From Lewinella sp. 4G2 (GTDB lineage: Bacteria; Bacteroidota; Bacteroidia; Chitinophagales; Saprospiraceae): a DNA stretch of 64,000 nucleotides. Positions within the stretch are counted from its first letter, which is position 1, and every line of letters begins with the position of its first letter. Positions 8,698 to 16,900 of the stretch are shown here, one piece after another. Made by a program: the position numbers and the translations under genes. The notes below the pieces were generated by a model. It saw only the letters and a program-made list of their open reading frames with translations, had not been told where the DNA came from and searched no databases. The stretch spans positions 250,501-314,500 of the forward strand of contig NZ_LVWJ02000011.1 in NCBI RefSeq assembly GCF_001625015.1, read 5' to 3'.

Positions 8698-9881
8698 TAT
8701 TGCAGAGGGCTTAAACGGTGAAGGGCTTCCGTGAGGGTGGCCTCGTCGGAGCAGAGACTAATGCGTACGTAGTGCTCCCCCTGGCTGCCAAAGATGCCGC
8801 CGGGCGTAATGAATACGTCCCGGTCGTAAAGGGCGACGTCGGAAATTTCGTAGCCGGTCTTTCCGTTCGGGCAGCGGGCCCAGACGAATAGTCCCACTTG
8901 GTCATCAGCGTAAGTACAACCCAGTACATCCATTATTTGGCGGGCGATCTTCCGGCGTTTGCGGTAGTGTCCGTTCAGTGCGGCGTACCACTCCGGCCCG
9001 AGTTGCAGGGCGGCCACGGCGGCTTCCTGGAGGGGTCGGAACATCCCGCTATCCATATTACTTTTAAAGCGGAGGATGCTTGCCAGATATTGTTGGGCAC
9101 CTGCGACAGCGCCCACGCGCCAGCCGGCCATATTCTGGGCCTTGCTCAATGAATTTAATTCGAGCGCAACCTCTTTTGCTCCCGGTATAGACAAAATACT
9201 TTTTTGGTTATCGGTAAGAATAAATGCGTAAGGATTATCATTTACCAGTAATATCCGATGCTCGCGGGCGAAAGCAATTAATTCGTTAAAAAAGCCTTCC
9301 GGGGCCTGGGTGCCGGTGGGCATGTGCGGGTAATTCACCCACATTATTTTCGTTTTGGCGCTGACGCGGGTGCTCAACAAAGAAAGATCCGGCAACCACC
9401 CATTTTCGGGAGATAAATCGTACGATTGAACGACCCCGCCCGCCAGTTCCGTCGCCGACCGATAAGTGGGGTAGCCGGGGTTAGGGACCAGCACTTCGTC
9501 ACCCTCATTCAAAAAGGCCATGCTGATGTGCATGATCCCCTCCTTACTACCGATGAGGGGCAGGATCTCCGACGCCGGATCCAAACTCACCCCAAAGTAA
9601 CGGTCGTACCACCCAGCAAAGGCAGCCCGCAACTCCGGCCGGCCGACGTAAGGCTGGTAACCGTGCACGTCGGGCCGTTGGGCGGTGGACGTCAGCGCGG
9701 AAATGACCTCCGGCGGCGGCGGCATGTCCGGAGAACCGATGCCCAGATTGATGATAGGTTTCCCGGCTTCCCGCAGGCGGGCCAGCTCCTTCAGTTTCGT
9801 ACTGAAGTAATATTCTTTGGTCTCCCCCAGCCGGTCGGAAGTGGGAATGATGGTCTTCATCACGGTGTCAGTATTGGTCAT
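8697..9881 (-). CDS. Class I/II pyridoxal-phosphate aminotransferase, aromatic operon
   Basis: The product is 394 residues, counted from ATG at 9881. That start lies just after the pheA stop, while an in-frame ATG further upstream would overlap pheA by about 50 bp and adds no family sequence. Fold-type I motifs include GIGSPDMPPPPEV, GSKEGIMH, NPGYPTY, VNYPHMPTG, NDNPY and the PLP Schiff-base Lys in SLSKAQNMAGWRVG. By position it probably transaminates phenylpyruvate and hydroxyphenylpyruvate made by the flanking PheA and TyrA; specificity is inference. A second in-frame ATG at 9860 is an alternative start. Confidence 0.9.
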   Translation of the reverse strand: MTNTDTVMKTIIPTSDRLGETKEYYFSTKLKELARLREAGKPIINLGIGSPDMPPPPEVISALTSTAQRPDVHGYQPYVGRPELRAAFAGWYDRYFGVSLDPASEILPLIGSKEGIMHISMAFLNEGDEVLVPNPGYPTYRSATELAGGVVQSYDLSPENGWLPDLSLLSTRVSAKTKIMWVNYPHMPTGTQAPEGFFNELIAFAREHRILLVNDNPYAFILTDNQKSILSIPGAKEVALELNSLSKAQNMAGWRVGAVAGAQQYLASILRFKSNMDSGMFRPLQEAAVAALQLGPEWYAALNGHYRKRRKIARQIMDVLGCTYADDQVGLFVWARCPNGKTGYEISDVALYDRDVFITPGGIFGSQGEHYVRISLCSDEATLTEALHRLSPLQ

Positions 9882-9886
9882 GAGGA

Positions 9887-10744
9887 TCAGGGTTTTACAC
9901 CGGCGTTGTACACGCCCAGGACGCGCAATTCCGTACAAATAGGGGTGATGGCTTCCAGGGCCTGCTCCAGCGTGACGTGGCCCTCCAGCAAGAAATCTAC
10001 GTGGAAACGATACTGGAAGGGCCGCCCTACGATCGGTTTGCTCTGGATCTTCGTCAGGTTAATCTGGTAGGCCGCCAGGACCATGAGCACCCGGTAAAGA
10101 CTACCGGCTTCGTGGGTCGTCGAAAAACTGAGGGATACCTTATTACCGACGTCGGCCAAGTGGTCGCGGCCACGCTCCAGCACCAGGAAGCGGGTGTGGT
10201 TCAATTTATTCGTTTCGATACCGGGGGCTAGGATTTCCAAGTTGTACAGCTCCGCCGCCGCCGCGCTGGCGATGGCGCCCCGGGTGGGGTCCTGAGACTC
10301 GAGTACTTCGCGGGCGCTGAGGGCGGTGTCGGTATCCTCGACGAGTTCAATCTGCGGCCACACTTTGAAGTATTCCCGGCACTGGGCCAGCGCAACGGGG
10401 TGAGAATGCACCTGGCGCAGATCCTTTAATTGCGCTCCGGGAAGGGCCATCAGGTTGAGGCGAATACGTAGGTAAACCTCCGCTGTGATGCGCAGATTGG
10501 CGGTCTGGAGCAGATCGTAATTATCCATCAGGCTACCGGCGAGGGTATTTTCGATGGCCATCAGCCCGAGGTCGGACACGCCGGATTCCACCTGTTCCAC
10601 GACGTCGGTAAAAGTGTGGGCGGGGACGGTCACCACCTCCTTCGTGCTAAAGTGCTGGCGGGCAGCAGCCTCGTGAAAGGCACCCGCGTAGCCCTGGATG
10701 CTGACGCGTAATTGTTCGACCGAAGGGGTTACCGTGGAGTTCAT
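9887..10744 (-). CDS. pheA: Prephenate dehydratase
   Basis: The product is 285 residues and converts prephenate to phenylpyruvate. The PDT domain (about 1-185) has the periplasmic-binding-like fold with IQGYAGAFHEAAA, the conserved MAIENTLAGS and the catalytic NHTRF motif. The C-terminal ACT domain (about 195-280) contains HEAGSLYRVL and the IQSKPI variant of the ESRP motif, so allosteric Phe binding is expected. There is no chorismate mutase fused here; that activity is on the DAHP synthase at the end of the operon. It is the first structural gene behind the leader peptide and terminator. Confidence 0.95.
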   Translation of the reverse strand: MNSTVTPSVEQLRVSIQGYAGAFHEAAARQHFSTKEVVTVPAHTFTDVVEQVESGVSDLGLMAIENTLAGSLMDNYDLLQTANLRITAEVYLRIRLNLMALPGAQLKDLRQVHSHPVALAQCREYFKVWPQIELVEDTDTALSAREVLESQDPTRGAIASAAAAELYNLEILAPGIETNKLNHTRFLVLERGRDHLADVGNKVSLSFSTTHEAGSLYRVLMVLAAYQINLTKIQSKPIVGRPFQYRFHVDFLLEGHVTLEQALEAITPICTELRVLGVYNAGVKP

Positions 10745-10775
10745 GGTAATGGAATTAAATAGCTAGATAGGTCAT

Positions 10776-10815
10776 AAAAAAAGTGGCCCCGGCTCAATGC
10801 TGGGACCACTTTTTG
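10776..10815 (-). terminator. Attenuator terminator upstream of pheA
   Basis: Read on the minus strand, the stem AAAAAGTGG-T-CCC-A-GC pairs across a short ATTGA loop with GC-C-GGG-G-CCACTTTTT and ends in a run of seven Ts. It lies between the leader peptide stop (10849) and the pheA start (10744). The 5-nt GGGAC just after the leader stop (10844-10848) is complementary to GTCCC in the 5' arm (10802-10806). It could form an antiterminator when a ribosome stalls on the aromatic codons. Confidence 0.85.
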
Positions 10816-10848
10816 AATTATCGTTCTTTACAATAAGATCAGCGTCCC

Positions 10849-10905
10849 TTACCCATTGGGGTAAAAGTAGTAGCTAAACCAGAAGTAAAAATTACGATTA
10901 TCCAT
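10849..10905 (-). CDS. Phe/Tyr leader peptide of the aromatic operon
   Basis: An 18-residue peptide, MDNRNFYFWFSYYFYPNG, ends with TAA. Nine of the ten codons at positions 6-15 are aromatic (4 Phe, 4 Tyr, 1 Trp). It ends 33 bp before an intrinsic terminator that precedes pheA. This matches known transcription-attenuation leaders of aromatic operons: low charged tRNA-Phe or tRNA-Tyr stalls the ribosome and favours antitermination. It also sits at the end of a longer open frame (from 11088), whose upstream part has no leader-like features. The peptide itself is not expected to have another role. Confidence 0.88.
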   Translation of the reverse strand: MDNRNFYFWFSYYFYPNG

Positions 10906-11086
10906 GGTTATACAACCCGGGAGTTTTGCTCCCTTGCCAGCAAACCTACGGCACGATTTACGGACCGCAAAATGTTGTTCTGGCAAGTGACGGCAATAAA
11001 TTGTGGAGCCGAACCACAGCAAGCAAGCGCAAAGCCGCGCGGATAAAGGATTTATCCTATCTTCCACCCCACTAAACATTGTTAGC

Positions 11087-11608
11087 ATGATCCCGAATAA
11101 TCCCTGGCTACTGCTCCTAGTGGGTTTGATTCCCCTGCTCGTCGGTGCCCTTTACTACAGCCCGATCGGCTTCCACAAAGCGTGGATGAAAGCCAATAAT
11201 TTCACTGAAGCTGACCTGGAGGGCGCCAACATGGTGAAAATCTTCGGATTGGCTTACCTCTACGGCGTCATCCTGGCCTCCTTCCTGCCTTCGCTCGTCA
11301 TGCACCAAACTGGGCTCTCCGGCATCTTCGGGATGTTGCCCGAGTGGGCGGATAAATCCAGCGCCCTCTGGACGGACCTTAACGCCATGGACGATAAATG
11401 GGGGATGTTCAGCCGCCACCTGCACTTTGGCCACGGCGTTATGCACGGCATCGTTTCCAGTGTATTTTTGGTAGTACCCATTGTCTCCATCAATTCCTTG
11501 TTTGAACGGCGGGGTTGGAAGTACGCTGCGATCCATATCGGTTACTGGACGATCTGTTTAGCTCTAATGGGTGGCGTCCTCTGTGAGTTCCTGGAACTTC
11601 CCCTTTAA
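11087..11608 (+). CDS. DUF1761 membrane protein
   Basis: The product is 173 residues, with the start at 11087 chosen because it begins the first hydrophobic segment. The family signature is clear in the N-terminal half (ALYYSPIGFHKAWMKAN, then ANMVKIFGLAYL). Four hydrophobic helices are predicted. Between helices 2 and 3 lies an insertion of about 40 residues rich in Trp, Asp and His (FSRHLHFGHGVMHG), which makes it longer than the usual 130-140-residue family members. Function is unknown. It is divergent from the aromatic operon leader. Confidence 0.8.
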   Translation: MIPNNPWLLLLVGLIPLLVGALYYSPIGFHKAWMKANNFTEADLEGANMVKIFGLAYLYGVILASFLPSLVMHQTGLSGIFGMLPEWADKSSALWTDLNAMDDKWGMFSRHLHFGHGVMHGIVSSVFLVVPIVSINSLFERRGWKYAAIHIGYWTICLALMGGVLCEFLELPL

Positions 11609-11629
11609 AGGTTACCTACCTACCCATTT

Positions 11630-12967
11630 TTGAAGTCATCCTCACAATCCGGCCGTTCCGCGCCTAATGGGTCCCCTCCCCTCTACCCCGCCTGGCAACG
11701 GTTGGGACTAGTGGTGCTGCTCCTGATCGCCGTTATTGGCTTTGTCGTTGGTGACTTCCGCCCCCCTGCTACCCCCACACTATACGATCTCCAAGCTCGG
11801 GGACTACGCGCGACGTTGGCGCTCCGGGACGGGCAGGAGTTCACCTTCCCGGTGGAGGACTTCCCCTTCAACCCCAACACCGTAACGCAGGAAGAACTCG
11901 TCCGCCTGGGTCTTTCGGACCGACAGGCCTCCACCTGGATAAAGTACCGGGGTGATCGGGCGGATGCTTTTAAATCAGCCGGAGACATCAGTAAATTATA
12001 CACGCTGGACGATGCGTTGAAGGATCGACTGATCGGTTTGGCCGTGCTCCCTACGGATGACTTGCCCCCAGTTTCCACCCGAGCTGAAAGTTTTGCGTTT
12101 GACCCTAACGCCGTCACTCAGGCTGAATTGGAACGTCTTGGCCTACAAACCTTCCAGGCCCGGGCCTACCTGAAGTACCGGAGTAAGATTGAGGATGGTT
12201 TTACCTCGGCGCGGCAACTTTCTCGACTAAAATTCCTGGAGGACAAGCAACGGGATAACCTGTTGCGCAACGCCCGCTTCCCCGCCCCGCCGGCCCTGGC
12301 ATTAAAACAGTCTTTTCCCTTCGACCCGAACCTGATCTCTGCCGATAGTCTCGAGCTACTCGGCTTCCCTAAGTATCAGGCCCGGGGTTTGGTAGCTTAC
12401 CGCGGCGACCGGCGGGTGACCTTTCGCCGGCCCGAAGATCTCCTCCGCGTGAAAAGTCTTGATACGGGGCTGGTAAAGTTAGTCCTTCCGCTCGTGCGCA
12501 TCGTCTTGCCTACTTCCCTCGCACCTGCGGCAGCGCCCAGAACGTACGCAAAATTTACGCTGCCCGAAACGGCTTCAGTTGACCTGAATACCGCGGATAC
12601 TACCCTACTAAAGACGCTACCCGGCATTGGGTCTTACCGCGCTAAACGGTTGCTGCGTTACCGTGATGCGCTCGGAGGATTTTACAGTTTGGAACAGGCC
12701 GCTGGCACCTACGGCATCCCGGATTCTACCTGGCAAGCCATTGTGCCTTACGTGACGGCGGGGCCAGTTTACCGCAAGATCAACGTCAATGAAGCTGATG
12801 TCGGAGAGCTGAAAAAGCACCCCAACATCAACTCTAAGCTGGCGAATGCCGTTGTCCGCTTTCGGGAGAAACACGGGCCGTTCCGTGACGCGGAAGACCT
12901 ACGCCGTGTCCGCCTTTTTACGGACGACAACCTTCCCGGAATTCTCCCCTACCTCAGTTTTGAATAG
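11630..12967 (+). CDS. Membrane-anchored protein with five helix-hairpin-helix repeats
   Basis: The product is 445 residues from a TTG start. A short cytosolic N-terminus and one TM helix (about 26-45) are followed by five ComEA-type HhH units of about 60-70 residues. The first three are degenerate (FPFNPNTVTQEELVRLGL, FAFDPNAVTQAELERLGL, FPFDPNLISADSLELLGF). The last two are canonical (VDLNTADTTLLKTLPGIG and INVNEADVGELKKHPNI). ComEA binds incoming DNA in competence, but Bacteroidota members of this long form are uncharacterised. The linker between repeats 3 and 4 is encoded by a copy of the 18-bp dispersed repeat. cysM follows after 6 bp. Confidence 0.85.
   Translation: MKSSSQSGRSAPNGSPPLYPAWQRLGLVVLLLIAVIGFVVGDFRPPATPTLYDLQARGLRATLALRDGQEFTFPVEDFPFNPNTVTQEELVRLGLSDRQASTWIKYRGDRADAFKSAGDISKLYTLDDALKDRLIGLAVLPTDDLPPVSTRAESFAFDPNAVTQAELERLGLQTFQARAYLKYRSKIEDGFTSARQLSRLKFLEDKQRDNLLRNARFPAPPALALKQSFPFDPNLISADSLELLGFPKYQARGLVAYRGDRRVTFRRPEDLLRVKSLDTGLVKLVLPLVRIVLPTSLAPAAAPRTYAKFTLPETASVDLNTADTTLLKTLPGIGSYRAKRLLRYRDALGGFYSLEQAAGTYGIPDSTWQAIVPYVTAGPVYRKINVNEADVGELKKHPNINSKLANAVVRFREKHGPFRDAEDLRRVRLFTDDNLPGILPYLSFE
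12521..12538 (+). repeat. Dispersed 18-bp repeat, copy 2 (inside a coding region)
   Basis: GCACCTGCGGCAGCGCCC is read in frame as APAAAP in the linker between HhH repeats 3 and 4. It differs from copy 1 at one base. Confidence 0.75.
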
Positions 12968-12973
12968 CTTCCT

Positions 12974-13852
12974 ATGAACGCGCTTTTTTCCCTGATCGGC
13001 AACACTCCGCTTATTAACCTGTCCCACTTTTCGGAAAACAAACAGGTCAAGATCTTCGGCAAATTGGAGGGCCAGAACCCCGGTGGCAGCGTCAAGGACC
13101 GCGCTGCCCTCTCGATGATTCTCGGAGCCCGCGAGCGGGGGGAGTTGGCCGATGGCCGAGCCATCGTTGAAGCGACCAGTGGCAATACCGGCATCGCCAT
13201 GGCCATGATCGCCGCCAGCCTCAACATCCCCATCACGCTGATCATGCCCGAGAATTCTACGGTGGAACGCGTAAAAACCATGCAGGCCTACGGCGCGGAA
13301 GTCATCCTCACCCCGGCCGAAAAAACCATCGAGTACTCCCGCGAGCTCGCCCAGGAAATGGCGGCCACCGGCGACTACCTGCTCCTCAATCAATTCGGCA
13401 ACGACGACAATTGGAAAGCCCACTACCGCACCACCGGCCCCGAGATCTGGCGGGATACGGACGGTAAAATCACCCACTTCGTTTCCAGCATGGGCACGAC
13501 CGGGACGATCACCGGCAGCGGTAGATTCCTGCACGAGCAATCAGAAGACGTTCAGGTGGTTGGTGTACAACCGCTCGACGGCAGCCGCATCCCCGGCATC
13601 CGCCGTTGGAGCCCCGGTTTTTTGCCCGCCATCTACGACGCAAGCGTGGTAGACCAGATCATCGACATCAGCCAGGACGACGCGGTGGCCACCATGCGCC
13701 GATTAGCGAGAGAAGCGGGCGTATTTGCTGGCATGAGCTCCGGTGGGTCCACTTTTGCGGCCTTAGAACTGGCGAAGACACTCGAGGAAGGCCTCATCGT
13801 CTGCATCATCTGCGATCGGGGTGACCGGTACCTGAGCCAGGATCTGTACTGA
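12974..13852 (+). CDS. cysM: Cysteine synthase, CysM type
   Basis: The product is 292 residues, a fold-type II PLP enzyme making L-cysteine from O-acetylserine (or O-phosphoserine) and sulfide or thiosulfate. The PLP Lys is K41 in GGSVKDRAA, the substrate loop is TSGNTG, and the phosphate-binding loop is GTTGT. IPGIRRW followed by a YDASVVD-like segment, and the C-terminal CDRGDRYLS, are closer to CysM than CysK. Six bases separate it from the HhH gene, so they are likely co-transcribed. A bidirectional terminator follows. Confidence 0.92.
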   Translation: MNALFSLIGNTPLINLSHFSENKQVKIFGKLEGQNPGGSVKDRAALSMILGARERGELADGRAIVEATSGNTGIAMAMIAASLNIPITLIMPENSTVERVKTMQAYGAEVILTPAEKTIEYSRELAQEMAATGDYLLLNQFGNDDNWKAHYRTTGPEIWRDTDGKITHFVSSMGTTGTITGSGRFLHEQSEDVQVVGVQPLDGSRIPGIRRWSPGFLPAIYDASVVDQIIDISQDDAVATMRRLAREAGVFAGMSSGGSTFAALELAKTLEEGLIVCIICDRGDRYLSQDLY

Positions 13853-13876
13853 TTTCTCCTCATCGTATTCACCAAT

Positions 13877-13918
13877 AAAAATTGCCCCCTCCAGAAATAC
13901 TGAAGGGGGCAATTTATT
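13877..13918. terminator. Bidirectional terminator between cysM and the giant PKD gene
   Basis: AAATTGCCCCCT and its inverted AGGGGGCAATTT enclose a short loop, with A/T runs on both sides. It serves convergent transcripts ending at 13852 (+) and 13947 (-). Confidence 0.85.
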
Positions 13919-13946
13919 TACGAGCTAAGTGCTCAGCGTCGGTAGT

Positions 13947-16900
13947 CTACTGGACTACTATACGCCGCGCCCAGGCTTCACCCGCTTGCGTACCGCGGAG
14001 GGTGTAGACGCCCGGCTTGAGACCGCGTAGGTCTAACGATATGACGTCACGTTCATCAACCCTTTGGCCAACGGTAAACGTACGTACTTGTTGGCTCGTA
14101 CCATTCAGCAACTCGAGTCGGTTATCATCAGCGTCCGTGGCCAACTTGCCGTATTCCAGATAAACCTGTTCGCGGGCGGGGTTAGGGTAGACACTGATCT
14201 GGAGAATTTCATCTTGGCTACCATCGTCCTCACCGGAAATCCGAACCAAGCGGCGGCGGACGCTACTATCACACCGGTCTCGATCGTTATTGTAACGCGT
14301 GACGCGCATGCGAATATCGTACAGCCCTTCCTCTGGGAAGGTGAACTCTGCGGGGTTGCCTTCCAGGATACCCAAATTACGATTCACCGGCTCGCGTTGG
14401 CGGATTTCCCACGACACTTCGTCACAAGAGCCAAAATCTGCATTCGCCGTAAAGTCATAAGTCAGCGAACTGCCCTGCTGCACTACCGTAAACAGTTGGT
14501 TCATATCGTTGCGTAGTGGCTCGCACTTACAGTCCGTGATTGCGCAATCCGGCATTACGAGGCAGGCTTCAAATTTGCAGCAATTAAGGTGGAAGTCTTG
14601 CCCATCCTCGGTAGTCTCGTGCAGGATCACTTCCACGCAGATCGTATCATTCGCCAGGGCGGGGACGCCGATGGGGAATGAGATGGATGTCGATGCACCG
14701 GGAGCCAACGGCGGGAAGGTGATTTCCAGATCGTAAGCATCCAGCGCGGCTGGGAAGTCGATGTAGGCCTCGCTCACCGAAACGTCAGAAGTATTGGTCA
14801 GTATACCATTCCAGATGTATACGTTGCCTTCGCAGTACACTTCTTCGGGGGTCAAGTAACCACAATCGGGCTCGCAGAAGAGAGAAACGGTATCGCGGCA
14901 CACGACCTCACCGTTAATGCGCCATTTGATTTCCAGCAGGTTCTCGGCCTGCGTTCCTGCATCCAGGCATACGCGGGGCAACTGGAAGCTACCGCCGGGC
15001 AGAAAGGCCCCTTCGGTCGACGCTACTTTGATGGACCGGCCATCCGTACTCGTCACGGCCTGCAAATCTGCCGCAGGCGTATTGATGGCACTGATGGTAG
15101 CGCCTGAATTCGGGTCAATGAGGCAGAGCACGACATCGTCAAAATCAAAGTTGTCCGCATCATCGAACAAGAAGATGTCGTAGCAGCAATCTTCTCCGGT
15201 TTCGGCGAGTTCCGCGTACAGATCATCACAGGGGTCACAGTCGGGGATTTCCAGGCACCGCTTCTCTTTCGTCGAGCAACAAAGTGCGGCAGGGTCCTCG
15301 TCGGGGTCAGCGCTGTGGGCGACGAGCATGTAGCAGAACTCTTCGCCGGCGGGCAGCGCGGTAGCGGGGAAGGTCAGCGTTTCACAGGTTCCGGGCGCTA
15401 TCGCAGGTGCGAAGTTTTGTCCGGAGGGGAGCAATGCGGAAGCGGCTGGTGACTGATCGATAAACTGGAGGTGGCTGACGGGGAAGTCCGCATCGGCCGG
15501 CACGCAAACGGTGACGGAGAAGACGACCAGTTTGTCCTCCGTACAGATCAGGGTGTCACTGGCGACGTACGCACAGTCGGGGGTAGGCTCACATTCCGTG
15601 ACGACTTCATCTTCACAGATCACTTCGCCTTCCGCGTCGAGGTATTCAATCAGAATGACCTGGGGGGACTCGGTAATGTTCTCGGGGCAAATGGTCATGA
15701 TTCCAGCCAGGTTGGTTGGTAGTTCCGTAACCAGACCGGGATCGATCGCCAGTTGAATGGCGCCACCCAGCGTAGTAGACGAGAATCCGAAAATTGGGTT
15801 TACGGATCCGGGAGTGATAGCTAAATCCGCATCAGCAGTGGATACCTGAATGAGGTAAGCACCCGCCGGCAGGTCAGTGTAGGCCAGTTCGTAACAACAG
15901 CCTTCATCCGTAGTGGAAGCGGATACGCGCGTAGCAACCGTTTCCAGCTCATCGCAGTCACCACAGTTGATCACCTCGAGGAAGAGCTCACCACTCGTTG
16001 TACCACATAGCGTAGAGGTGTTCTCTACGTACACCTGGTACATACCTTCCATATCCACGGTGATGGATTGGGTAGTAGCGAACGGCGAACCATCCTTGAA
16101 CCACTGGTAGGTGTACGGACCGTCAGGACCAGAAATCGTGTAAGGGCGGCAGACCTCGTAGCAACCGGAGGGTACGCTACAAACGTCGGGCAGCGGATTG
16201 ATGACCACGCTACTCGAGGAGGAACAACCCGTCACGGAGTGCGTAGCGACGACACTGATGGGCCCCGCCAACGTAGTAGTGGTACTAGTGCCCGAGCCAC
16301 CGTTGCTCCAGGTATAGTTGACCTCAGGGTCGGGGTTAACGATACTGATGGTGTTATCGTCACCCTCACAACCCGTTCCGCTCAGAGCGAGGGAAGCATC
16401 GGGGAGGGGTTCTTCCGTCACGTCAAAATTGGCCGTCGAAGTACAGCCGAAATCCGGATTGGTCACCGTCAACTGTACTTGGTGGAGCCCAGCGCCGTTG
16501 GCTGCGATGGTGATGGAGTTAGCCGTAGAGGTCTGGCCAGTGGTCAGGTCTTCCCACAAGACGTTTTCGCCGCCGCTGGCCGTAGCCGTAAGGGTGGTGC
16601 TTCCAGGGATGCCACAGATGTAAGGGTTACCGAACCAGCCGGCGGATGGTAGGGGTACCACCTGTACTTCTACTCCCTCGACGGCACGGGTACAGCCGAA
16701 ACTATTCGTCACCGTTACCGCGTAGGTACCCGCAGTCGATACCATAATGGACGGATCGGTGCTTCCGTTGGACCAGGCGTAGGTATGCCCGGGAAGGTCA
16801 TCAACCGATAGCTCCGTTTCGTCACCGTCACAGATGATCAAGCCATTGCTGGCTTCGATTTCATCCTCAAGTGGAAGCGGGTTCACGGTCACCGTTTTAG

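Noticed and set aside
10906-11088. Longer 79-residue protein containing the leader peptide
   Set aside because: Only the last 18 codons show the aromatic run placed before the terminator; the rest has no protein-like features and overlaps the upstream region of the divergent gene.
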